From: Janibacter sp. A1S7 | GTDB lineage: Bacteria > Actinomycetota > Actinomycetes > Actinomycetales > Dermatophilaceae | Direction of reading: 5' to 3' | DNA length: 64,000 nucleotides | Assembly: GCF_037198315.1 (NCBI RefSeq) | Contig: NZ_CP144913.1 | Coordinates: forward strand, 2,232,001 to 2,296,000 | In this document: piece by piece, positions 35,180-42,662 of the stretch | How the letters are laid out: each line of letters begins with the position of its first letter | Position numbering within the stretch: position 1 is the first letter of the stretch | Program-made: the position numbers and the translations under genes | Notes under the pieces: model-generated | Databases searched by the model: none | What the model was told of the DNA's origin: nothing | Seen by the model: the letters and a program-made list of their open reading frames with translations, nothing else

Positions 35180-36334
35180 TCAGAGCCCCAGGTCGCGGCC
35201 GATGAGCTCCTTCATGATCTCGTTCGTGCCGGCCCAGATCTTGTGGACGCGGGCGTCCTTCCACGCGCGGGCGACACGGTACTCGTTCATGAAGCCGTAG
35301 CCCCCGTGGAGCTGGACGCACTCGTCGAGCACGTCGCACTGGATCTCACCGGCCCACCACTTCGCCTTGGCGGCGTCGACCGCGGTGAGCGTTCCCTCGG
35401 AGTGCGCGACCACGCAGGCGTCGATGTAGGCCTCGGAGACCTCGATCTTGGTGACCAGCTCGGCGATCTTGAACTTGTTGTGCTGGAAGGTCCCGATCGG
35501 CTGGCCGAAGGCCTTGCGCTCCTTGGTGTACTCGATCGTCTCCTCGAGGATCTGGCGCGCATTGGCGATGTTGCCGACCGCATTGCCCAGGCGCTCCTGC
35601 GGCAGCTTCTGCATCATCGAGATGAAGCCCATGCCCTCGGGACCGAGCAGACGGTCGCCGGAGACCCGGACGTTGTCGAAGAACAGCTCCGAGGTGTCCG
35701 ACTCGGGCTGGCCCACCTTGTCCAGCGGCTTGCCCTTGGTGAAGCCCGCGTCCTCCTTCTCCAGGACGAACAGCGAGATGCCCTTGGCCCCCTTGGCCGG
35801 GTCCGTGCGCACGGCGACGACGGCGAGGTCGCACTGGTAGCCGTTGGTGATGAAGGTCTTGGAGCCGTTGATGATCCAGTCGCCGGAGCCGTCGTCGGCC
35901 TTGACCGCCGTGCTCTTCAGGGCGGCGAGGTCCGAGCCGCCGGACGGCTCGGTCATGCCGATGGACAGGATCTTCTCACCGGTGACCACCTCGGGCAGCC
36001 ACCGCTGCTTCTGCTCCGGCGTGCCCAGCGCGACGATGTACGGCGCGGTGATGTCGGAGTGGATGCCGAAGCAGGACGACGTCGCGGCGTTGAACTTCGC
36101 CAGCTCCTCGCCGAGGACGGCGTTGAATCGGTAGTCGTCGATGCCGGCACCGCCGTACTCCTCCGGGATGGTCAGCCCGAAGAAGCCCTGCCTGCCGGCC
36201 TCCAGCCACACCTCACGAGGAATGGTGTGCTCGGCGATCATCGTCTCGGCTCGGGGGACGAGCGTGCGCTCGACGAACTCCCGGACGGAGGAACGGAAGG
36301 ACTCGTGGTCCTCCTCGTAGATGTTGCGGGGCAT
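35180..36334 (-). CDS. acyl-CoA dehydrogenase, long-chain (LCAD)-like
   Basis: 384 residues, FAD enzyme oxidising acyl-CoA to trans-2-enoyl-CoA. N-terminal helical domain, then 'IGMTEPSGGSDLAALKS' (flavin/substrate loop), and C-terminal 'QLHGGYGFMNEYRVAR...IWAGTNEIMKELIGRDL'. The MCAD catalytic Glu position is Ala (IWAGT), while Glu247 in 'KLPQERLGNA' matches the base of LCAD and isovaleryl-CoA type enzymes, so it should be active on long or branched substrates. Start: ATG 36334, with homology from 'NIYEEDHESFR'. It is divergent from a TetR gene across a palindromic operator. Confidence 0.93.
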   Translation of the reverse strand: MPRNIYEEDHESFRSSVREFVERTLVPRAETMIAEHTIPREVWLEAGRQGFFGLTIPEEYGGAGIDDYRFNAVLGEELAKFNAATSSCFGIHSDITAPYIVALGTPEQKQRWLPEVVTGEKILSIGMTEPSGGSDLAALKSTAVKADDGSGDWIINGSKTFITNGYQCDLAVVAVRTDPAKGAKGISLFVLEKEDAGFTKGKPLDKVGQPESDTSELFFDNVRVSGDRLLGPEGMGFISMMQKLPQERLGNAVGNIANARQILEETIEYTKERKAFGQPIGTFQHNKFKIAELVTKIEVSEAYIDACVVAHSEGTLTAVDAAKAKWWAGEIQCDVLDECVQLHGGYGFMNEYRVARAWKDARVHKIWAGTNEIMKELIGRDLGL

Positions 36335-36372
36335 GAGCCCACCTCTCTGGCACTGACGTGCCGAAACTTGTG

Positions 36373-36388
36373 CTAAGCGCTTGCTTAG
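36373..36388. promoter_or_regulatory. palindromic TetR-type operator between the acyl-CoA dehydrogenase and tetR genes
   Basis: CTAAGC-GCTT-GCTTAG: perfect 6-base arms around 4 bases. It is centred in the divergent gap, 38 bases before the dehydrogenase start and 17 before the tetR start, as expected for autoregulation and control of the neighbour. The TAAGC...GCTTA form resembles operators of TetR regulators of actinobacterial fatty acid degradation. Confidence 0.7.
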
Positions 36389-36405
36389 TCTTACTCCGGG
36401 CGGGC

Positions 36406-37017
36406 ATGCTGTCAAACGTGACGGCGCCGACACCATCCCTGCCCGCGCACGACAACCCAACGGTCGTGCGCCTCTTCGAGGCGGCCGCCGACGCCTTCGC
36501 GGACAAGGGCTTCCACGCCACGACGACCCGCGACATCGCCTCGCGCGCCGGGCTGTCCCCCGCCGGGGTCTACGTGCACTTCGCGAGCAAGGAGGACCTG
36601 CTCTTCCAGCTCAGCCGGGTCGGACACGAGGGAGCGCGCGATGCCCTCGCGGCCGCTGCCGGTGAGGCGGGCTCTCCCACCGACGCCCTGCAGGAGGTCA
36701 TCTCGGCCTTCGCCCGATGGCATGCCCAGCAGTACCAGGTCGCGCGGATCGTCCAGTACGAGTTCCGCCACCTCTCACCGGAGCACCAGCGTGAGGTCCT
36801 CACCCTGCGGCGGGAGATCGACGGCGTCGTCGAGGGGATCATCACCGATGGCGTCTCGTCCGGGGAGTTCAGCGTCGAGGACACCCGGGTCACGGCCCTG
36901 GCGGCACTGTCCCTGGTCGTGGACGTCGCGCGCTGGTACCACCCCGGGGTCAGGCGCACCCCGCAGGACATCGGCGCCGACTACGGGCGGCTCGTGCTGC
37001 GGCTCGTGGGGGCGTGA
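36406..37017 (+). CDS. TetR/AcrR family transcriptional regulator
   Basis: About 203 residues. The N-terminal TetR HTH is 'FHATTTRDIASRAGLSPAGVYVHFASKEDLLFQL'; the rest is a helical ligand-binding domain with 'ARWHAQQYQVARIVQYEFRHLSPEHQREVLTLRREID', as in acyl-CoA-responsive members. It probably represses the divergent acyl-CoA dehydrogenase and itself, released by an acyl-CoA. Start: ATG 36406 (GTG 36418 is an alternative); the longer frame from 36358 would run through the operator. The stop overlaps the next start. Confidence 0.87.
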   Translation: MLSNVTAPTPSLPAHDNPTVVRLFEAAADAFADKGFHATTTRDIASRAGLSPAGVYVHFASKEDLLFQLSRVGHEGARDALAAAAGEAGSPTDALQEVISAFARWHAQQYQVARIVQYEFRHLSPEHQREVLTLRREIDGVVEGIITDGVSSGEFSVEDTRVTALAALSLVVDVARWYHPGVRRTPQDIGADYGRLVLRLVGA

Positions 37018-37955
37018 TGACTCTGCCCCGCGTCGTCATCGCCGGCGGGTCCGGGTCCCTCGGGCGGCTGCTCGCGGCACGGCTCGTCGAACGCGGCCAT
37101 GACGTGCGCGTCCTGACTCGCCGGGTGGACCCACGGCTGCCCTTCGGGCAGACCGTCTGGGACGGACGCACCCTCGGAGCCTGGACCGAGGCACTCAGCA
37201 CGCCGGACCAGGCGGGCGTCGCCCTGGTCAACCTCGCCGGCACGCTCGTCGACGTGCGCCCGACTCCGACGAACATCGCCGAGCTGCGCCGCTCCCGCGT
37301 CGACTCCACCCGGGCGCTCGTCGCGGCCTCTCGCCAGCTCGAGCGTCCGCTCGTGGCGTGGGTGCAGGGTTCCACGACCGCGATCTGGTCCGACACCGCA
37401 GAGGAGCGCGTCACCGAGTCCACAGCCCTGCCTGACCCGGGTCTGCCGCAGATGACCGGCGTGGCCAGGCCCTGGGAGGAGGCGACCAACGGGGCGCAGG
37501 CCGACCGCCTCGTGCTGCTGCGCACCTCGATCGTGCTCGACCGGCACGCTCCTGCGCTGCGGATCCTCGCGCGGCTGACGCGCGCAGGCCTCGGCGGGCG
37601 GGTGGGCTCCGGCCGGCAGTGGTTCAGCTGGATCCATCACGAGGACTGGGTACGGGTGGCCATCGCCGCGCTCGGTCTCGATCCGCAGGTGAGCTTCCCC
37701 GACGGGCCTCTCGTTGCGGCGGCGCCCCACCCCCTTCGCAATGCCGACCTGATGGCCGCCCTGCGACGCCATCTGCGCAGACCCCCCGCACCGCCGACTC
37801 CCGCACCGCTGCTGCGCCTGGGCGCGCTCGCGCTGCGGAGCGACCCGGCCCTCGCACTCACCGGTCGGCACTGCACGTCGGCGCTCCTGGCGGACGCCGG
37901 GTTCATCTTCGAGCACCCGGACATCGACTCCGCCCTGACCCAGATCTACGGCTGA
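37017..37955 (+). CDS. NAD(P)-binding epimerase-like protein, TIGR01777/DUF1731 family
   Basis: About 312 residues. The Rossmann start is 'VVIAGGSGSLGRLLAARLVERGHDVRVLTRR' and 'LVNLAGTLVDVRPT' follows. The middle has 'WVQGSTTAIWSDT' and 'WFSWIHHEDWVR', and the C-terminal part is DUF1731-type ('GRHCTSALLADAGFIFEHPDIDSAL'). This is the family of E. coli YfcH and cell-division-inhibitor-like SulA homologues, enzymatic role unknown. ATG at 37017 overlaps the tetR stop; co-translation is likely. Confidence 0.87.
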   Translation: MTLPRVVIAGGSGSLGRLLAARLVERGHDVRVLTRRVDPRLPFGQTVWDGRTLGAWTEALSTPDQAGVALVNLAGTLVDVRPTPTNIAELRRSRVDSTRALVAASRQLERPLVAWVQGSTTAIWSDTAEERVTESTALPDPGLPQMTGVARPWEEATNGAQADRLVLLRTSIVLDRHAPALRILARLTRAGLGGRVGSGRQWFSWIHHEDWVRVAIAALGLDPQVSFPDGPLVAAAPHPLRNADLMAALRRHLRRPPAPPTPAPLLRLGALALRSDPALALTGRHCTSALLADAGFIFEHPDIDSALTQIYG

Positions 37956-37967
37956 TCCCGTCCGCTG

Positions 37968-38579
37968 TCACTCGACGGAGACGGCGAAGGGGGTGAGCAG
38001 CCCGAGCGCTCCGGTCCGGTCGACCCGGAGGCCCTCGACCCGGGTCTCACGCACGTCGATGACGTAGTCGCGCGCGCCGCGCAGGTCGGCGCCGCGCAGG
38101 TCGGCGCGCACGAAGCGGGCGCCGGCCAGCGAGCAGTCCTCGACCACGACGTCCGTCAGGGTCGCTCCGTCGAAGTCCGCGTCGGCGAGGACGCACCGTT
38201 CGAAGCGCGACCCGGCGAGGTCAAGGCCGCTGAAGCTGCCCATCGACAGCTGGCAGTCGAGCCACCCCGACGGCTCCGGCGAGATCACGGGCGCGCGCAT
38301 CGTCGACCACGAGGTGGCCAGCGCCTTGCACCCGGTGAAGGTGCACGCGTCGATGACGCAGTCGGGCAAGGAGACCCGGGAGAGATCCACCCGCTCGACG
38401 GTGCAGCGCTCGAAGTGGACCCCGGCGAGGGTGGCTCCGGCCCAGCTCGCATCGCGCAGCGTGCACCCGACGAGCTCGACACCAGCGAGGCGCTCACCGT
38501 CGCCGAGATCTCCGGTGAGCACCTCGTCGACGACGCTCGAGCGGCCGTCGATCTGCTCGACCAAGGACCGCATGGACAC
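37968..38579 (-). CDS. pentapeptide repeat protein
   Basis: 203 residues made largely of A(D/N)LxX repeats forming a right-handed quadrilateral helix: for example 'VELVGCTLRDASWAGATLAGVHFERCTVERVDLS', 'LAGSRFERCVLADADFDGATL' and 'ARFVRADLRGADLRGA', with a break near residue 100 (the 'EPSGWLDCQLS' segment), as in Qnr/MfpA-like proteins. Such proteins can mimic DNA and protect gyrase, but this is not shown here. The GTG start directly follows the ettA stop (TGA-GTG), so it is translated with EttA. ATG two codons on is an alternative start. Confidence 0.85.
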   Translation of the reverse strand: MSMRSLVEQIDGRSSVVDEVLTGDLGDGERLAGVELVGCTLRDASWAGATLAGVHFERCTVERVDLSRVSLPDCVIDACTFTGCKALATSWSTMRAPVISPEPSGWLDCQLSMGSFSGLDLAGSRFERCVLADADFDGATLTDVVVEDCSLAGARFVRADLRGADLRGARDYVIDVRETRVEGLRVDRTGALGLLTPFAVSVE

Positions 38580-40262
38580 TCAGTCGCGGGTGAGGCGGCG
38601 GTAGGTCACGCGGTGCGGCCGCGCGGCGTCCTCACCGAGGCGCTCGATCTTGTTGGCCTCGTAGCCCTCGAAGTTGCCCTCGAACCAGTACCACTTGGCC
38701 GGGTCGGCCTCGGTGCCCTCGTAGGCGAGGATGTGCGTCGCGACGCGGTCGAGGAACCACCGGTCGTGGGAGATGACCACGGCACAGCCCGGGAACTCGA
38801 GCAGGGCGTTCTCCAGCGAGCCGAGGGTCTCGACGTCCAGGTCATTGGTCGGCTCGTCGAGCAGCAGCACGTTGCCGCCCTGCTTGAGGGTCAACGCGAG
38901 GTTGAGGCGGTTGCGCTCACCACCGGAGAGCACACCGGCCTTCTTCTGCTGGTCGGGCCCCTTGAAGCCGAACTGGCTGACGTAGGCGCGCGAGGGGATC
39001 TCGACATTGCCGACCTGGATGAAGTCGAGCCCGTCGGAGACGACCTCCCAGACGTTCTTCTCCGGATCGATGCCCGCGCGGCTCTGGTCGACGTAGGACA
39101 GCTGGACCGAGTCACCGATGTCGACGGTGCCGGCGTCCGGCTCCTCGATGCCCACGATGGTCTTGAAGAGCGTGGTCTTGCCGACGCCGTTCGGGCCGAT
39201 GATGCCGACGATGCCGTTGCGCGGCAGGCTGAAGGACAGGTCCTCGATGAGCACCCGCTCGTCGAAGCCCTTCTTCAGGCCCTCGACCTCGATGACCTTG
39301 CTGCCCAGACGCGGGCCCGGCGGGATCTGGATCTCCTCGAAGTCCAGCTTCTTGGTGCGCTCGGCCTCAGCGGCCATCTCCTCGTAACGCGCCAGACGCG
39401 ACTTGGACTTCGTCTGCCGGGCCTTGGCGTTGGAGCGAACCCACTCGAGCTCGGACTGCAGACGCTTGGCGAGCTTCTGGTCCTTCTTGCCCTGGACCTG
39501 CAGACGCTCCTGCTTCTTCTCCAGGTAGGTGGAGTAGTTGCCCTCGTAGGGGTAGAGCCGACCGCGGTCGACCTCGGCGATCCACTGGGCGACGTTGTCC
39601 ATGAAGTACCGGTCGTGCGTGACGGCGAGGACGGCGCCGGGGTAGTTCGCGAGGTGCTGCTCGAGCCACAGCACCGACTCGGCGTCCAGGTGGTTGGTGG
39701 GCTCGTCGAGGAGCAGCAGATCGGGCTTCTGCAGAAGGAGCTTGCACAGTGCGACACGGCGGCGCTCACCTCCGGAGAGGTGGGTGACCGGCTCGTTCGG
39801 CGGCGGGCAGCGCAGCGCGTCCATCGCCTGCTCGAGCTGGGAGTCCAGGTCCCACGCGTCGGCGTGGTCGATGTCCTCCTGGAGCTTGCCCATCTCCTCC
39901 ATGAGCGCGTCGAAGTCCGCGTCGGGGTCGGCCATCTCCTCGGAGATCTCGTTGTAGCGGTCGAGCTTGGCCTTGATCTCGCCGGCGCCCTCCTCGACGT
40001 TGCCGAGGACGGTCTTCTCCTCGTTCAGCGGCGGCTCCTGCAGCAGGATGCCCACCGTGGCCCCCGGCTTGAGGCTCGCCTCGCCGTTGCTCGGCTGGTC
40101 GAGCCCGGCCATGATCTTCAGGATGGTCGACTTGCCGGCCCCGTTGGGCCCAACCATCCCGATCTTGGCTCCGGGGTAGAAGGACATCGAGACGTCATCG
40201 AGGATGACCTTCTCGTTGTGCGCCTTGCGCGCACGAACCATGGTGTAGATGTAGTCGGCCAT
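38580..40262 (-). CDS. ettA: energy-dependent translational throttle protein EttA (ABC-F ATPase)
   Basis: 560 residues with two ABC domains and no membrane segment. Walker A motifs are 'GPNGAGKSTILK' and 'GPNGVGKTTLFK', ABC signatures 'LSGGERRRVAL' and 'LSGGERNRLNL', and Walker B 'LLLLDEPTNHLD' and 'VLLLDEPTNDLD'. The arm insertion and the linker 'KARQTKSKSRLARYEEM' are typical of EttA, which binds the ribosomal E site and restrains translation at low ATP. A TAGCCT box ends six bases before the ATG, and there is no Shine-Dalgarno, pointing to leaderless mRNA. Confidence 0.95.
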   Translation of the reverse strand: MADYIYTMVRARKAHNEKVILDDVSMSFYPGAKIGMVGPNGAGKSTILKIMAGLDQPSNGEASLKPGATVGILLQEPPLNEEKTVLGNVEEGAGEIKAKLDRYNEISEEMADPDADFDALMEEMGKLQEDIDHADAWDLDSQLEQAMDALRCPPPNEPVTHLSGGERRRVALCKLLLQKPDLLLLDEPTNHLDAESVLWLEQHLANYPGAVLAVTHDRYFMDNVAQWIAEVDRGRLYPYEGNYSTYLEKKQERLQVQGKKDQKLAKRLQSELEWVRSNAKARQTKSKSRLARYEEMAAEAERTKKLDFEEIQIPPGPRLGSKVIEVEGLKKGFDERVLIEDLSFSLPRNGIVGIIGPNGVGKTTLFKTIVGIEEPDAGTVDIGDSVQLSYVDQSRAGIDPEKNVWEVVSDGLDFIQVGNVEIPSRAYVSQFGFKGPDQQKKAGVLSGGERNRLNLALTLKQGGNVLLLDEPTNDLDVETLGSLENALLEFPGCAVVISHDRWFLDRVATHILAYEGTEADPAKWYWFEGNFEGYEANKIERLGEDAARPHRVTYRRLTRD

Positions 40263-40268
40263 GGGGGC

Positions 40269-40274
40269 AGGCTA
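40269..40274 (-). promoter_or_regulatory. -10 box of ettA (leaderless)
   Basis: TAGCCT on the minus strand, six bases from the ettA ATG. Spacing matches transcription beginning at the start codon. No clear -35 element. Confidence 0.5.
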
Positions 40275-40310
40275 TCCACTCCTGCCTCCATGCCCGAATC
40301 GCGCCGCACC

Positions 40311-40874
40311 TCACGCAGGCAGTGCTTCCGTCTCCTCCGGCTCCTCGGACGAGGTCCCCGCGACGGTCCGGGACTCCCCCGTCTCCTCGGTCATCTCCCT
40401 CACCCCGGTCGGCACCGGGGGCAGCCCCCAGCTCTGGGCATCGCCCTCCTCGAGCCGCTCCTTCATCCGGGTGTACCCGCCCTCACCGGCCGCCTCCTTG
40501 GCAGGATCGCTGCCACGGCCCGACTTCGCGTACGCGGTCGTGCCGAAGGTCAGGTCGTGACCGACGCTGTAGGCGTCGATGTCGGCAGACGAGCCCCACG
40601 ACTCGTCGGCCCGCTGGAAGTCGTTGATCGTCAGGCGGCCGCGGACGACGACCGGGTCACCCTTGTGCAGCGAGGTGTGCGAGTTCATGCCCAGCGACCG
40701 GTAGGTCGCGACGTTGTAGTAGCTCGTCGGGCCGTCGACGAAGACGCCCTCGCGATTGCGGCGACGAGCATTGGTGGCCAGCCGGAAGGTCGTGAACTGC
40801 ACCCCTGCCCGGGTGGTGCGGTGCTCGGGGTCGGCGACGAGGCGCCCGGCGACGGTCAGCTCGGTCTCATTCAT
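40311..40874 (-). CDS. single-stranded DNA-binding protein (SSB-like)
   Basis: 187 residues. The N-terminal OB fold covers about 100 residues ('ELTVAGRLVADPEHRTTRAGVQFTTFRLATNARR' and 'VVVRGRLTINDFQRADESW'), followed by a low-complexity tail. The tail ends in 'EETEALPA' rather than the acidic DDDIPF tip through which true SSB recruits repair proteins, so this is more likely an accessory paralogue of the actinobacterial SsbB type. Start: ATG 40874 with GAGAGGAC upstream; the longer frame adds an unrelated leader. It stands 48 bases upstream of ettA. Confidence 0.87.
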   Translation of the reverse strand: MNETELTVAGRLVADPEHRTTRAGVQFTTFRLATNARRRNREGVFVDGPTSYYNVATYRSLGMNSHTSLHKGDPVVVRGRLTINDFQRADESWGSSADIDAYSVGHDLTFGTTAYAKSGRGSDPAKEAAGEGGYTRMKERLEEGDAQSWGLPPVPTGVREMTEETGESRTVAGTSSEEPEETEALPA

Positions 40875-41006
40875 CACGTGGTCCTCTCTCCCGCCCACCT
40901 CGGCCGGTGGGCTCGTGGGAACCACCCTCGCGAGCCGGCGGAGACCGGACCATGCCTCGTGCGTGGCTGTGGACCGCGCCGGAGGATCAGGCGACCTTGT
41001 GGATCC

Positions 41007-42662
41007 TCAGCCGAGGACGCGGCGCAGGTCCGAGCGGGTGTCCGCGTGCTCGGCAAGCACCCGGTGCACCGGCTCCACGACGTGCTCGTCCGCCACCCGC
41101 CCGATGGACTCCCGCAGTCGCCCCCTGATCACGGCAGCGCGCCTGCGGGCTCCGACTCGGGCCAGCCACCGCGACAGGGCGGCGAGGAGCACACCGGCGA
41201 GCAACCCACCGACGAGCAGCAGAAAGGGGGTGGCGAAGGGGCCGACGTCGAGGGTCGGGATCTCGGGCAGCTGCAGCCACCCGGCCGCCCCGATCACGAC
41301 GAGCCAGACCAGACCGACCACCGCGGCCAGGGCGAAGACGACCTGCAGCACCCCGAAGATCGGCCACCACATCGGCGTGCGCGCCCGCAGGGAGGTCGTG
41401 AGGACGGCCTGGTCGAGGGTGTCGGCGAGGTCGTGCTCGCCCGGTCGGGCGGCGTCGGCGACGGCATCCGCCCATCGGGTCGGAAGTCCCTCTCCCGCGC
41501 TGGTCCCGATGCGTCGTGCGGCGAGGTCGACCGCCGCCCGGGCAGCCGGTGCGGGTGGCGGGATCGAGGAGCGGCCCAGCACGGCACGCATGTCCTGCTC
41601 GGTGATCTCCGGCGCGTGCGCATCGTCATGGCCGAGTCGCAGCCGTTTCAACGGGGCCGGCCGGAAGGTTCGGACCCACCGGGTGAACGGCCAGCCCGTG
41701 CGCGCCCACGACTCGAGGCGGTAGTCACGGGCAACGGCATCCACGACGGTCGGGACGCCGGCGCTGCGGCACAAGGCGTCGATGAGCTCGTCGCGAGCGC
41801 GATCGGAGACTCCCTCCTGCGTGTCCGCGACGGAGTCGCCCAGGCCGTCGACCGCGGTACGCAGGTCGGCGGCCAGCCGGTACCGGACGGCGTCAGCGTG
41901 CTCCACGGCGCTCTGCAGGTGGGTACGCAACCCCTCGATCCCGGCTCCGGAGACGGTCGAGGTGCCGATGACCTCGTGGTGCTCCAGTCCGTCGCGCTCG
42001 AGCAACCGCGTGAGGTCGGCGGTGATCTGCTCCTGCCCACCCGGCGGCAGGCGGTCGACCTGGTTGAGGACGACGAGGGTGACCGCGCCGTACTCGCGCA
42101 GCACCCTGACGTAGTCGTCGTGCAGGACGGCGTCCGCGTACTTCTGCGGGTCCGTGACCCAGACGAAGACGTCGACGAGCTGCAGGACCCGGCGTGCCTC
42201 CAGCCGGTGCGACTCCTCGCGGGAGTCGAAGTCGGGCAGGTCGACGAGCACGAGACCGGCCAAGCCGCCGTCGTCGGACGTCGCGACCTGGTGGCGGGCG
42301 CCGACGGAGAGCCAGTCGAGCAGCTCGCCGGCCGGCTCGTCACCCCACACGGCAGCCGTCGGGGTGGAGGTCGTGGGGCGGCGCAGACCGACCGTGGCGG
42401 CCTCGGCGCCGGTCAGGGCGTTGAACAGGGAGGACTTGCCGGACCCGGTCGCCCCGGCAAGCGCGACCACGGTGTGTCCGCCCACGAGCGCGGACCGCTG
42501 GGAGACCTTCCCGACGACCTCACGTGCGTAAGCGGCGGGGCCGGGCTCGAGGCGCGCGCCCGCGGTGGCCAGGGCGCGGGCCAGCGCGTCGGCCCGGGCG
42601 GAGATCTCCTCCGCCGCGAGCGCGGAGGCATCCTTCCGGCGAAGGGAGGGCAGCGGACTCAT
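41007..42662 (-). CDS. dynamin-like GTPase with C-terminal membrane segments (second of a pair)
   Basis: 551 residues. The GTPase core has P-loop 'GATGSGKSS' (about 70-78), switch region 'RPTTSTPTAAVWG', G3 'DLPDF' and G4 'LNQVD'. A long helical region follows, with two hydrophobic stretches near the end (about 432-468 and 480-505). It is of the YfjP/IniC-like bacterial dynamin family and lacks translation-GTPase motifs. The ATG overlaps the upstream GTPase stop by four bases (ATGA), so two GTPases are made together and may act as a heteromer in membrane remodelling. Confidence 0.85.
   Translation of the reverse strand: MSPLPSLRRKDASALAAEEISARADALARALATAGARLEPGPAAYAREVVGKVSQRSALVGGHTVVALAGATGSGKSSLFNALTGAEAATVGLRRPTTSTPTAAVWGDEPAGELLDWLSVGARHQVATSDDGGLAGLVLVDLPDFDSREESHRLEARRVLQLVDVFVWVTDPQKYADAVLHDDYVRVLREYGAVTLVVLNQVDRLPPGGQEQITADLTRLLERDGLEHHEVIGTSTVSGAGIEGLRTHLQSAVEHADAVRYRLAADLRTAVDGLGDSVADTQEGVSDRARDELIDALCRSAGVPTVVDAVARDYRLESWARTGWPFTRWVRTFRPAPLKRLRLGHDDAHAPEITEQDMRAVLGRSSIPPPAPAARAAVDLAARRIGTSAGEGLPTRWADAVADAARPGEHDLADTLDQAVLTTSLRARTPMWWPIFGVLQVVFALAAVVGLVWLVVIGAAGWLQLPEIPTLDVGPFATPFLLLVGGLLAGVLLAALSRWLARVGARRRAAVIRGRLRESIGRVADEHVVEPVHRVLAEHADTRSDLRRVLG

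Noticed and set aside
36358-36405. Longer tetR start at 36358
   Set aside because: The extension runs through the palindromic operator and has no family similarity.
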